From Glandiceps talaboti (taxonomy: Eukaryota > Hemichordata > Enteropneusta > Spengelidae), in contig NC_135562.1 in assembly GCF_964340395.1 (NCBI RefSeq), positions 15,718,796 to 15,756,295 on the forward strand: a stretch of 37,500 nucleotides of DNA, read 5' to 3'. The notes under the pieces were generated by a model, which was given only the letters and a program-made list of their open reading frames with translations, was not told where the DNA came from and did not search any database. Positions within the stretch are counted from its first letter, which is position 1. Each line of letters begins with the position of its first letter. This document shows, piece by piece, positions 23,601 through 37,500 of this stretch. The position numbers and the translations under genes were made by a program.

Positions 23601-26600
23601 CTCCTGGCGCCAAACAAGACCAGTGTGTCTGCTTTGTTAGGAAGTTTGATGACTTGGAGAAACGAGCTGATGATAACGAGGCAAAGAATTTCATCGACAT
23701 CAACTGGGAAAATAAACAGATTGACTTGGATGCAAAATCATTGCTAACAGAATTGAGAGACAAAAAGGTACCCGGATGTTTGAACCCGCCAAACCTTATC
23801 GTTTCTACCTTAAGCAAGTGGTCAGAGAAAGGTGTTGATGTATCCATTCCAGAACATAAACAGTATCTTGAAGATTTCCTGAAGACGTTTTATGACATCT
23901 TAGTCACCATGATAGAAAGAATGGTAGAAAAGGACAAAAATCACATCAGCAATGTTCCTCTGTATGAAGAAATACTACAACATCTGACGTTTTGTAAGGT
24001 CAAATGCCAAACTTTCCATGGAAGGGAAGATCTCCTCGGCAACATTAGAAGTTATCTACACGAACGACTGAATGAAAAACCAGCTACAGCCTCTCCAATG
24101 GTGATATATGGTCAATCCGGTAGTGGTAAAACATCTGTTATGGCGAAGGCGGCATTTCAAACAGCATCCCAGTGGTTTGGTCAGAGTAACTCTGCCATGG
24201 TGTTGAGGTTCCTAGGCACTACTCCAGCAAGCACTGGCGTAAGGCAATTACTCAGATCAGTGTGCAAACAAGTCCTGACCATATACGGCCATGGTAATCA
24301 AGAACTCCCTGATGACTATTTCAAAGTAGTGAGATGGTTTCAACAATGTTTTCGATATGCTAACAAATCCAAACCCCTTATCATTTACCTGGATTCTTTG
24401 GACCAGTTATCTGCAGCTGAAGGATCTCATAGAATGGCATGGTTACCCAGAGAACTTCCACCATACGCAGCTTTGGTAGTATCAACACTTCCCGAAGAGC
24501 ATGGGATATTAGATACGCTGCAAGCCATACTCAATCCTGTTACAACTCAATTCACACAAGTGAAGCAACTCTCCGTGGATGACAGTATGAAGATCATGGA
24601 GTCTTGGTTAGGGTCCGAGAAGAGAACAGTAACAACTGACCAGAGGGTAATTATATCGAATGCGATTAAACAGTGCAGCTTACCACTCTTTCTGAAGTTA
24701 CTATTTGACCAAGCCTCACTTTGGCAGTCGTACCTACCCACATCTGAAATAAGAGTTGAACCCTCAGTTAAGGGCATGATATCTCTTATTTTCGACCGCC
24801 TTGAAGAATACCATGGTAAAACATTGGTATCACGTGCTCTAGCATACATGACTATTTCTCAAAATGGTATCGGTGAAGCAGAACTAGAAGATATCCTGTC
24901 ATTAGACGACGAAGTTCTCCAGGACGTATATGCATACTGGTTACCGCCAACACGAAGGATTCCACCTCTTCTGTGGACACGTATACGAGCCGAAATCAAT
25001 GACTACCTAGTTGAGAGAGAGGCTGAAGGGTCACGTGTCATCTACTGGTATCATCGTCAATTCATTCAAACATCTCGCGAGCGATATTTGAGTGACCCAA
25101 AAGTTGTTGCTAAGTTACATGCACTCTGTGCTGAGTACTATAGTGGAAAATGGAGTGGTGGGAAGAAAAGGCCATTCCAGTACACTAAAGAACAAATGAA
25201 AAAGTTCAACAAACAACAGCAAGATGAAGAAGACAGAAAAGTTGCCCCACAACCTTTGGAATTCGGCAGTGGCGAAAACCGGTTCAATATCAGAAAATTG
25301 GAACAACTCCCATTTCATCTCATCTATGCTGAGAATGTTGAACAATTGAAGGAAGATGTCCTGTGTAATTTCCAGTTTCTATTAACGAAACTGAGAGGGA
25401 TGAATCTCGCCGAAGTCTTACAAGATTTCACCATGGCCCTTGAGAAATATGACAAAGATGAAGATATTCGGTTGGTGAGTGATACCCTACGAATTGGATC
25501 TTCCGCATTAAGGGAAAACCCATATAACTTGATTGTTGAAGTGATTGGAAGATTGAAAGATGCTAGCAGGCCACACATTAAGAGATTAGTAAAACAAACC
25601 GAGGAGTCAACAGTTAAAGAAGTTCCACTGGTGCCATATAACCAATGCTTTCCACCTCCTGGTGGTTTGCTCCGCACGCAGCTGATGGGACATTCAGATG
25701 CAGTCTTATCTCTTGCCACAACATCAGATGGTCGATTCCTCATCAGTGGATCCACTGATAAAACAGCTATAGTATGGGAACTTGACAGTAGTACACTGCT
25801 TCACACACTGAAGGGAAAGCATGAATCGCCAATCGGCACTATTACGATAACACCTGATAACCTCCTTGCCATAACATATTGCTACAGAGCAGGTGAGAGA
25901 CTAAAGTTTGGCCAAATTATATTCTAACTCCAACAATGTGATTGTAAGGTTGCATGTAATCCTAATGGTTCCACTAATAAAAACTAAATTGGTAACTTGA
26001 CACCTGGCCTTTAAATACCGCATGCCGACAAGTGTAGTGTCAAGATACATTCCTGACACTGAGTTGATGCTCTTCATGAAATTTCCCTGGTTACTTTTTA
26101 AACTTACAAATCATCAAGAAAACTCCGTTAGGATGACAGAGGAATCATTTCCCTTACTGATTGAATAATGTATCATTAATTTTAGTAGTTAATTATGGAT
26201 AAAAAAGACGGTTGCAGTCAAATTTTCACAACAGAATTTATGCTACTTATCTACCATTCGTTGACTGTCCAAAAAAAATGGAAACGTTAATTTGCATAAT
26301 AGATAATCAACGAGTTCGGGAGGGTTGTGTGCCAATAAACGAGGGGGCGTAGTTTTTGGCACATAACCCTACTGAACGAGTTGTCTATCTTACTTATACT
26401 ACGGCGTGATTGGCTCAAACGGATCTTTTTCAAAATTTTGTGTACTTTGTTGCATGCATGCAAATTGAGTGCTGAGCGTAATATAGGTCACACCTCTAAG
26501 AAACAGTGGGTTATGACTCCATATAACCAACCGAAATCAAGGCCTCTAAGTGGCCAAGTCAGGCTAGCCGTAGTATAAATTCTCTTGTATCATAATCCGT

Positions 26601-29600
26601 ACAGTCCTTGTATTTTCACAAAGTGTTACTTTTAATGGAATTTTCACATGTTCATATGATGTGTATTACAGAAAAAGAAAATGACCAAAGTCCCGAAATG
26701 CAAGTTTGGACTATTGAGACTGGTGAACACTTCCTATCTCTTGATGGACATACTGGGAAAGGAAGACACAGAATACAGATAACGCCCGACTCTAAGTTTG
26801 CAGTCAGTGATATGTACACTGAACGGGTGGAAAGGTGCGAATATATTAGGAACTTTTTCTTCATGGTTTGGAGCTTGGAAAATGGTCGTGAACTATACCC
26901 GCGCGTGGAAGCTCACCGTGGTATGTAAAAAGTTAAGGAGCTGTGTGAGCTATAGTATTATCCATGATTTAATAATAGTCTAAATAGTATTCTTTTATAT
27001 AAATTACAATCATGAATATATAATGTTCTGATTTTATGTTAATTAATAACGTTATGTAAGAAAATTCCTTGTCCATCTCTATACACTATATTTGGATTTC
27101 CTCATCCCTCCCCACCACACAAACACCACCACCACCACAACCACCATCATAATCATCACCATAAACATATCTCTGTTTTGTGGATATCATATATCACTAT
27201 ATAATTTCAGATAAACCAATAGGGAACTTGCTAACCCGCTATGTTGAATGTTGCATTATGGGAAATGTGATTATAAATACTAATGAATTGGTGTAGTAAA
27301 CAATACTGTGACATTGTTCGCAACCACGAATGATCAATTCATAGTTATCCTGACCATTCTGGAAGTTTTTTTAACGGTAGCTGCAGATTAGGTATTACGA
27401 TAACCACAAATAATCCCATAGTCCATTGCGTCTGAGCATGCCCTGTCTGGATTGCAAGTTCCCTATTGTACTGGCTGGCCTGATAGGCTTCTTATTTATT
27501 TACACTATGTTGAATAAAACATGACCGTTTCCCACATCATGATTTTTGAATCATTCATCAATGGATTGTCCTACAATATTGTCAATTTTGAGAATGTCTA
27601 TGGTTTTGTCTAGTCTATTCATCGTTTCCCTTATAATAAAAAGGTTTACCTTCATACATGTTGCCCCTGCGAGCAATGTGACCTAGTTTGATTGTGAATG
27701 CGAGCGTGTCTGAGTAATAAGAGATAGGAATGTAGTTATATAAATGAATATCATCAAGTCATCACCTCAAAAAACGGAGCTGTGGTAATAGTAGGATATA
27801 TATACAACTTAGCGTTAATGTTTCTTGTGGGATATTCTTTACTTGATCATGGCATCTATTTGTACATTAAAACATTGAATCCATCAATCCTGACGTCATC
27901 CTGAACATTTTTTTTATTTCAGATTTCATAACTGGCATTGTTATAGCAAGATCTGAAGAAGGGCGCCACCTTGTGGTAACCTCAGGTGGACCAAAGGATG
28001 CAACTATTAAGATTTGGGATTTACTAACAGGGAAAATGCTGCATGAAATCCGTGATAGGAGACAGCTTCATGCACATGAATGTGGTAGCTTGTGTGTTTC
28101 ATCAAATGGTCGGTGGATTGGAATGAATTTCTATCGCCATGGTATCTTAGATGTATACAATGGGGAATTCGACGACCTACGGAGCGAACAGTGTGCCAAA
28201 CCAAAGACCGTACAGTTCCTAAATGATGACAAAGAAATCTTGTACGATAATATTACCCACTATGATATAGCTTCAAAGAAGTTACTTCGGGAGATGTCCT
28301 ATGCTGGTCCTTATAATGGTCGCATAAATGAAGTGTTCATTGTCGGTAACTTCAAACTGTTGGTAGCATGGGGTAAAGGCTCTGAAACCGGTGCAGTGTT
28401 TAAGCCTCCAAAAGCGAAGACAAAAGATGATGGTCGCAGGGACTACTGTGTATTTCTCGGTCGCCTTCGTCATAACAAGGGTATAAATGCAATGTGCATT
28501 GTCAACCAACCACCATCTTTTTTTGCGATCACTGGTTCAGATGATAAAAGTATTAAGGTCTGGAACGTGAAAGGCATTAGATCTCAAAAAGAGAAGAAAG
28601 CGAACGATGGCAACGGCAGCAATGAGCATGGCGAGAGTGATGATAGCGATGATAGCGAAACTAATGCTGCAGATGATTATGATCGTGCTGAAAATGAAAC
28701 CTTTGCTGAAAGGTTTCCCTACCTCAGACGAATTGTTCATCGTGTTCAGCTTCTCGACCAGGAAAAACGTGCTGCCATGATTGACAACTTGGGAAAACAC
28801 ATTTCGTTATATGATGTTGAGAAAGGCACACACATTAAAACCACACCATGGAATAATCGATATAACCATGCACTTGGTGGCCTTGAGAGCACTCCGGATG
28901 GTCAGAGGCTCTTTGGGGTTGGAGGCTTTGATTTGGTCGAATACAATACCTACACATTGAAACCTCTCGCTGAGAAACCGAAAAAGCTTGACAGCTACTG
29001 TAATGGTCTGTTAATTACTAAAGATGGAAGTACAACATTGCTCCTTGGCGGGGAAAGGTACGTTGATGATATCTACTTATATGACATCAACAAGGAATGG
29101 TACCTGAAAGAGTATGATCCAGATTCAAGAGTGTCAAATATCTTCTTTTTGAGTGGTGACAGAGTTATGATCCCGGGCTCAAATAGTCTAACGTTATTGA
29201 AAATGAAACCAGAGGTTTCGGATATCTATAATGATCACTACAGTCCTAAGACCAGTGGAGACTATATTATAGTCAGTGCTGTTACAAAGGATGAAAAGAT
29301 GCTGATTACTGGTTGGGAAGATGGTTACATCAAGTTATTTGATATCGATACTGGCAAAGAGCAGAAGAAGTTTAAGGCACACGATGTAACGGTTTCGAAG
29401 TACAGTGCTGATGAAGATGCAGTCACCCAGTTAGAACTATCGTCCAAAGACCAGTTCTTTGTAACAGCCTCCTCAGACAAAACAGCGAAGGTATGGGACT
29501 TGGCTTCGCTTCGTCAAATCCACCTTTACAAAGCCCATGTCACGACTGTCATGACTTCAAAAATAACAGGAGATGATAAGTATGTACTGACAGCAGCCCA

Positions 29601-30474
29601 ATCAGATATTAGTGTCAAGGTATGGAGTGTGGGTACAGGACAGCAACTTGCCAATATTCTCGGGTATTCACCCATCGATGCTGTATGCATTCTCCCAAAG
29701 ACAAATCGTGTCATAATAACAACAGCTGATGCCCGATTCATGTTCTTCAAAGTCTCATCAAATATTGATGACATAAAACGTGGAGGGAATACCGTTCAAA
29801 GACAGCTGCCTCTTCCACCTCCTCAAGTGCAACAGAAACAGCAGCAGCAAGACAATATAGCTCAACAGGCAAGCCAACCTGCACAACCAGCAAGCCAACC
29901 GAATGCCCCATCTATACACAGACCAGTTCCACAAGTCCAACCACAATACCCACAACCAGTCACACCAAGGGCACACTACCAACAGCCACAGCAACCAATA
30001 CCCTACCAACAACCGCAATATACACAACCAGCCACACCAAGGGCACAATACCAACAACCACAGCAACCAATACCCTACCAACAACCGCAATATACACAAC
30101 CAGCCACACCAAGGGCACAATACCAACAGCCACAGCAACCAATACCCTACCAACAACCGCAATATACACAACCAGCCACATCAAGGGCACAATACCAACA
30201 GCCACAGCAACCCATACCCTATAGTTATCAACAACCGCAACATGGTCAACCAACAATGCAGCATCCACCTCCTACACAGCAAATGCTCACAGCACCAGCA
30301 CCACCAGCACCACCAGGAACATCCCATGTATATCCTCGGCGACAGCCGGTACCAATATATGATCAGAGTCAACAGGCACCCACCACGGGCAGTGGCAGTA
30401 TAGGGCAACCCCAAAACAGTTACCGACAGCCAAGGGAACAAGGAAAAAAGTCAAAATCATGTTACATTTTGTAG
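17559..30474 (+). CDS. NACHT and WD-repeat protein, NWD1-like (six coding exons)
   Basis: Six exons (17559-17664, 22013-22218, 22786-23134, 23565-25892, 26672-26920, 27923-30474) join with GT/AG junctions and matching phases into 5790 nt, 1929 residues plus stop. The start ATG has A at -3 and G at +4. Order: N-terminal domain of the NWD1/NPHP3 type (IFTSSTFTD then RWGVRDEA, about residues 25-110); NACHT ATPase with Walker A GQSGSGKTS (403-411) and Walker B LIIYLDSLDQL (492-502); helical/winged-helix region with WYHRQF near 716; WD40 repeats from about 929 to 1690, carrying an acidic loop near 1306-1336; Pro/Gln-rich tail with 24-residue repeats (1755-1852); C-terminus KKSKSCYIL. Such STAND proteins usually act as ATP-driven switches that oligomerise on ligand sensing; the ligand is unknown here. 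The tail and CaaX-like end are, as far as I know, not typical of NWD1. Exon boundaries are read by eye, but the phase agreement at all five introns is strong support. Confidence 0.93.
17665..19490 (+). other. First part of intron 1 of the NACHT-WD40 gene
   Basis: Mostly unique AT-rich sequence. A short open segment at about 18566-18757 lacks family resemblance and is not called. Confidence 0.6.
19556..19765. repeat. Tandem repeat, about 55 bp, four copies
   Basis: ACATGCAACAATTG-type blocks start near 19560, 19614, 19672 and 19727, each followed by TACAATGTA and ATCACCCTC parts. Confidence 0.85.
19795..20310. repeat. Degenerate tandem repeats (about 115-130 bp) in intron 1
   Basis: Recurring blocks are TTTTTGGTCAAAAAAAT, GGGCAGATTGG(T/G)CTGAAATTT and CCTCATCAGTGATATG, three to four diverged copies. 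They join directly to the next array. Confidence 0.75.
20325..21125. repeat. Satellite-like tandem array, about 112 bp, seven copies
   Basis: The block CCTAGCAACATGACCACGCC (with variants) starts near 20330, 20440, 20557, 20671, 20783, 20892 and 21004. Each is followed by CATAGCAACAGCCAAATGAT, a TTGCAAAGATAACA part and AAACATTCAAAAATGTATGC. The last copy is cut at about 21125. Confidence 0.92.
21126..22012 (+). other. Last part of intron 1
   Basis: Mostly unique sequence, with a locally GC-richer patch at 21250-21400. No exon is recognised before the acceptor at 22012. Confidence 0.6.
22013..23134 (+). CDS. Exons 2 and 3 of the NACHT-WD40 gene
   Basis: Exon 2 (22013-22218, acceptor TATTCACAG, donor GTG|GTAAGT) encodes DTSVERNALMRDVYPKL onward through RWGVRDEATDDH to GPNFVV. 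Exon 3 (22786-23134, acceptor CGTACAG, donor TCAG|GTAAGA) continues with CQKYGYRPFPPNVPADE and a helical stretch rich in D, E and W. This matches the conserved N-terminal region of NWD1-type proteins, where a QKYGYRP motif follows the GPNF segment. The intron between them (22219-22785) is filled by pentanucleotide arrays. Confidence 0.9.
22229..22599. repeat. (TACTG)n and (TATTG)n pentanucleotide arrays in intron 2
   Basis: The TACTG array (about 22229-22400, interrupted) begins just inside the 5' splice site. The TATTG array (22442-22599) is nearly pure. The two units differ by one C/T base. Confidence 0.97.
23565..25892 (+). CDS. Exon 4: NACHT ATPase and first WD40 repeats
   Basis: This 2328-nt exon has acceptor TTTCCTGACAG and donor AGCAG|GTGAGA. 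It encodes about residues 222-997. The P-loop (Lys409) lies at 24110-24136. The Walker B segment with Asp497 and Asp500 lies at about 24377-24409. These are followed by a helical/winged-helix part with YHRQF, and the exon ends in the first WD repeat (GHSDAVLSL, then DKTAIVWEL). The open frame begins upstream of the acceptor, so an ATG-based start at 23486 would be artificial. Confidence 0.94.
26299..26579. mobile_element. MITE-like composite repeat, copy 2 (intron 4 of the NACHT-WD40 gene)
   Basis: It has the same two-module layout as copy 1. It carries an insertion of about 50 nt at roughly 26425-26480 (CTTTTTCAAAATTTTGTGTA onward) and a shorter first module. It lies wholly inside the intron between exons 4 and 5 and leaves the splice sites untouched. 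Confidence 0.75.
26672..26920 (+). CDS. Exon 5: WD40 repeat exon
   Basis: This 249-nt exon is phase 1 at both ends (acceptor GTATTACAG, donor CCGTG|GTATGT). It encodes a WD-like segment (MQVWTIETGEHFLSLDGHTG, then FMVWSLENGRELYP). A symmetric 1-1 exon can be skipped without breaking the frame, so a splice isoform lacking about one WD blade is possible. Confidence 0.88.
26921..27922 (+). other. Intron 5 of the NACHT-WD40 gene
   Basis: About 1 kb of AT-rich sequence with a short CCACCACCACAACCACCATC tract near 27126. No other feature is seen. Confidence 0.7.
27923..30474 (+). CDS. Exon 6: WD40 propeller(s), Pro/Gln-rich tail and CaaX-like end
   Basis: The acceptor is TTTTTATTTCAG; the exon runs 2552 nt to the TAG at 30472-30474. 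It holds several WD units (DATIKIWDLLTGKML; DDKSIKVWNVKG; WEDGYIKLFDIDTGKEQ; SDKTAKVWDLASLRQ; SDISVKVWSVGTGQQ), an acidic, low-complexity loop rich in D, S, E and N (about 28590-28700), then a Pro/Gln-rich tail from about 29800. The last nine residues are KKSKSCYIL. Confidence 0.95.
29947..30240 (+). repeat. Four 72-bp in-frame repeats coding a Pro/Gln-rich tail
   Basis: The units are 29947-30018, 30019-30090, 30091-30162 and 30163-30240; the last has two extra codons (SY). Each encodes 24 residues of the form YTQPATPRAQYQQPQQPIPY plus QQPQ. Units 2 and 3 are nearly identical at the DNA level, pointing to recent tandem duplication or homogenisation. The copy number is probably polymorphic. 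The region is predicted disordered from its composition. Confidence 0.95.
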
Positions 30475-31690
30475 ATGTTAAAGTAACACCGAAAATAAGC
30501 ATTAATATCCTCTGATTTTATAGATAATCAAATTGATTGCTATCGGCAGTGCACAATTCAAGAAATAGTCACTTTGGTAGATATTGTGTAGATTTATAGT
30601 GGTTTGACGATTGTTATCATTTTATGTACATATAGTCAAGTTGACAATAAGTCAAAGTATACAAAGTGAAAATCACATTTGAAGATAATCAGTAAGTGAC
30701 AATGGCAAGGACAATGATGACGATGAAGATAATGATAATGCTGGTGATGGTGATGGTGATGGTGATGGCGATGATCAATAAAACGTCGACGACGATGATG
30801 ACGACGGCGACGACGACGATGATGATGACAATAACAACTATGACGACGATGACGACGACGACGACAGCAACGATGATGACGACGACGACGACGAAGAGGA
30901 CGATGTTAATGACCACGATGATGTTTAAATATCAAACATACGTTAAACATTGATACCTTAGCTTGAACTGCAGAGCAAAAAAACTATAGCGCTGATATGT
31001 ATTGCTCAAATCAGTTACATTTATATATTTCAGTATGGCAGTCTTGGCGCAGATAAAATAATTTACCAAAAAAAAGAGAAATGTGTAGCTGATATTCTCA
31101 CGGGCATTCAGACGATGTATATTAAAGAAATATACTTCAAATGAGCCCAATATATTTACAAAACATTTGTTTCTACAAGAGTAACATAAGAAACAATATT
31201 GTATTGCTTTGTTGTTTTGTGTTTGACAAAAAGCATAAAATTAAAGTAATATTCTACGAAATAAAGAAAGTATCAATATATATTTGTACTTATTTTTGTG
31301 TCTGATTCCTGGAACCATTGTGTAGGTTGAGAATCGATAACATCGTTCGTGAATAGGTTATTTTGCATTTGATTCTGGATACAGCTGATTTGAACTACGA
31401 ATTAATTATATTGTCACTGAATTCATTAATTCCATTGAATAATTAATTAGTTTGTATTTGACTCTTCATACAGATGATCTGAACTATACATTACATTGTC
31501 AGTGAATACATTAATTCCATTGAATAATTAATTAAGTTTACTATTTTCTTTAGAATCAATTAATAGATAACACATGCACAGTGAATTATTCAGTTGTTAG
31601 ATGTACGTTATTACTTATCGAGTTTGTTTCTATACGTATTCATATTTTGGGGCTGATTATAGGATTGAAAATTCCGAGTCTTTGTGTGCT
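30475..31690 (+). other. 3' UTR/flank of the NACHT-WD40 gene with GAT/GAC-rich tract
   Basis: 30698-30922 is a degenerate GATGAC trinucleotide tract. Near 31395-31540 an 80-100-bp segment (GATTTGAACTA...ATTCCATTGAATAATTAATTA) occurs twice in tandem. No coding is supported. Confidence 0.65.
31260..31265 (+). promoter_or_regulatory. Candidate polyadenylation signal AATAAA
   Basis: AATAAA occurs 786 nt after the stop codon of the NACHT-WD40 gene. An earlier AATAAA at 30778-30783 inside the GAT-rich tract is an alternative. Neither can be chosen without cDNA. Confidence 0.3.
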
Positions 31691-32169
<479 letters not shown>

Positions 32170-32487
32170 CTAATGTCATTTTCAGACCGGACATTCCATT
32201 GAGAATAGTGGGTTGGACCATGTATGCATATATATACTTTAATATATTCAATCTCTGCATGCAGGTGTTGACAAACACATTTATGTCATTACTATGTCTT
32301 ATCAGTTTATGGTAATTGTGTTTGATGAGTGTGTAGACGTTGTCATTCACACATTTTAGTTAACGCATTGGTGGTTATTTTTACAAGCCCCTCCTTAAGA
32401 TGCTTGAAAAATTAGGTATTGTCCTCTGTTTGTGCTTGTTGCTAATACGGTTCTCTGATTGGCAGTTATTTATATCCTGATAACATT

Positions 32488-32570
32488 TGCTAGACCTCGG
32501 ATGTGCCATCCTCGATAGCGATGTTCGAGCGTGTGTCGTATTCTATCGGAAGAACATCCGAGGTCTAGCA
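32488..32570. repeat. Inverted repeat with 17-bp perfect arms
   Basis: TGCTAGACCTCGGATGT (32488-32504) pairs perfectly with ACATCCGAGGTCTAGCA (32554-32570). The loop can pair further (TCGATAG with CTATCGG). Probably a small MITE remnant. Confidence 0.85.
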
Positions 32571-34099
32571 GATAGACTAGTCAATATGTTGAAAAAAAAC
32601 CCCAATGAAACCATAGAAAAATGACTCCCCAGAACATCAGGTGTACGAAAATGTATTTATCGCCTGAATGTGTATTCTCCTTTAAGGATTAATGTATTAA
32701 AAATAAAATCTGCTAAATATGTGATCATACATTGCATCATGTCATGAAATCTGTGCATCACTGCACCTTGATTCAACATACTGCCCGATGAGGGCGCATG
32801 CACATAAAAAAGTGTGATAAATGTCCAGTTCAACTAGCAATAACTAATGTGGTTTAACATACGCTAGCGTTATAGCAATTTACGTTCACGTGATTTGCGT
32901 TGTAAATACCCTGTTAACCCCACAGAAGCTGCCATGAAAACAGTAACAGTTTACACTTAACTCTACAAGTACATTGTAATGTGCGTGTAAGGACACTTAA
33001 AGCTTCCCATAAACTAATGACAACAGTATGTCAGTACAATCAAGAAAATGAATAATAAAGAAAAACTAATAAAAGAGAGAAAAGTCAAATTTGACTCTTT
33101 CACTAGCTTAAAACACATTATTGGAGTATATGTAAAACATACAATCAGACGTAGTTATAAACGTACAGAAATGGTTCTCCTAAATTGTCGAATTAAAAAG
33201 CGAATAAAATACTCAAATGAGCATAAAGAACAATACAGTCTAATGTCTTAAAGACTTGATAGACTGTAAGGTACAATACGTCACTACGCCATCGCCAGTC
33301 TTGATGTTGGGTTGGCCACTGCTTGAGGGCGCCCTGACATGGCAGGACATATCTTGGGGACAACAGCACACTGTCACACAAGCTCAGTATGTGAATGTCG
33401 TTCGTTTATAGGGGGAGGGGGTCTAGCGTTAATGCAATTGTTGAACTTCAGTTTCGGACTTCTAACCAAATTGAGACGGACAATATTCACTCCTTCAATG
33501 ACAAAAACTGTTAAATTTACGACTGAGATGTTGATTAGCTGATATAAATGGATTTCTAGAATGTGATACACAGTGCTGGACTTCTTGTAGTATTTTAATG
33601 TGTTTACAATGAGTTCTTACATTACATCAATCGTATGTAGTGTGACCACTACAGTTGCCATCATAGTTTACATCATATATAAACGTTTGATGTCGCACTT
33701 GTGAACGTTTGTTTAGGGGGCGGGTGAGGTGATTTGACCTATATACCTAGTTGAACTTATGCGACAATGTGAGATGATCGTCCCTTACAGACTCGAAGTT
33801 AACATGTACTACGTACGCGGTATGTGTTTTCCATTGTTATTGAAGACAACAGCATGTCCTGAAAGTGAAAGAAATATGTAGGTAAGCATATTGAAGACAT
33901 TTATTACGTTCGAATCAGGTGGAGACTCTAATAGATTGTTACCTCGAACCCTAACTACAGTTAAACCTTTATATGTAGTGGTGACACTAACTTGAACACA
34001 ATGAGACAGACATTGGTAGGTAACCCTCAACTAAACAAAACATGGTAACAAATAAAGATACGAAATTTGGCATTTTCGAGAAAGCAAAATTAATGCTTA
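32571..34099. other. Non-coding stretch upstream of the last exon of the minus-strand gene
   Basis: No recognisable exon, RNA gene or major repeat on either strand. Confidence 0.55.

Positions 34100-37500
<3,401 letters not shown>

Noticed and set aside
29758-30441. Open frames on the minus strand and in another plus frame over the Pro/Gln repeat
   Set aside because: The 72-bp period keeps other frames open; the real frame is fixed by the WD40 domain upstream and the stop at 30472.
30696-30953. Asp/Met/Thr-rich open frames over the GAT/GAC tract
   Set aside because: Degenerate trinucleotide repeat past the stop codon of the main gene; several frames are open on both strands.

Overview
This is an animal (metazoan) nuclear genome window. 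Genes are split into exons with GT/AG introns, intergenic DNA is AT-rich, and there are many long microsatellites, dispersed repeats and a Penelope-like retroelement. Gene content (NACHT-WD40 protein, C-type lectin with a PAN/Apple domain, type II membrane stalk protein) and repeat style suggest a marine invertebrate, perhaps an invertebrate deuterostome such as an acorn worm or lancelet. The species is an inference and is not proven here.

Layout. 1-8 kb: mostly non-coding; a (CA)n tract, a (TATG)n tract, a 43-bp-arm inverted repeat, a 5'-truncated Penelope-like element on the minus strand (GIY-YIG endonuclease end plus a hammerhead-ribozyme-like motif beside a (TA)n tract), and two large TACA/TACG arrays separated by a MITE-like composite repeat. 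8.2-10.9 kb (minus): three exons of a C-type lectin ending in a PAN/Apple domain. 11-15 kb: tetranucleotide arrays and AT-rich dispersed repeats. 15.0-15.7 kb (minus): signal-anchor exon and Ser/Thr-rich stalk exon with a 38-residue duplication, possibly the 5' end of the same lectin gene.

17.5-30.5 kb (plus): the main gene. Six exons join in frame to a 1929-residue NWD1-like protein: an SSTFTD/RWGVRDEA N-terminal domain, a NACHT ATPase (Walker A and B intact), WD40 repeats with an acidic loop, a Pro/Gln-rich tail with four 24-residue repeats, and a C-terminal CYIL that looks like a CaaX prenylation box. Its introns hold satellite-like tandem repeats, pentanucleotide arrays and a second composite MITE copy.

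30.5-34 kb: 3' flank, a GAT/GAC-rich tract and a palindromic Penelope terminus between (TA)n tracts. 34.1-37.5 kb (minus): the 3' part of an unrecognised gene with coiled-coil, acidic and lysine-rich sections, running off the window edge.

NACHT-WD40 and C-type lectin genes are families often involved in recognition or signalling, so the neighbourhood could be immune-related. The sequence alone does not show that they work together. The strongest novelty candidates are the CaaX-terminated NACHT-WD40 protein and the palindromic, hammerhead-bearing Penelope ends in (TA)n DNA.
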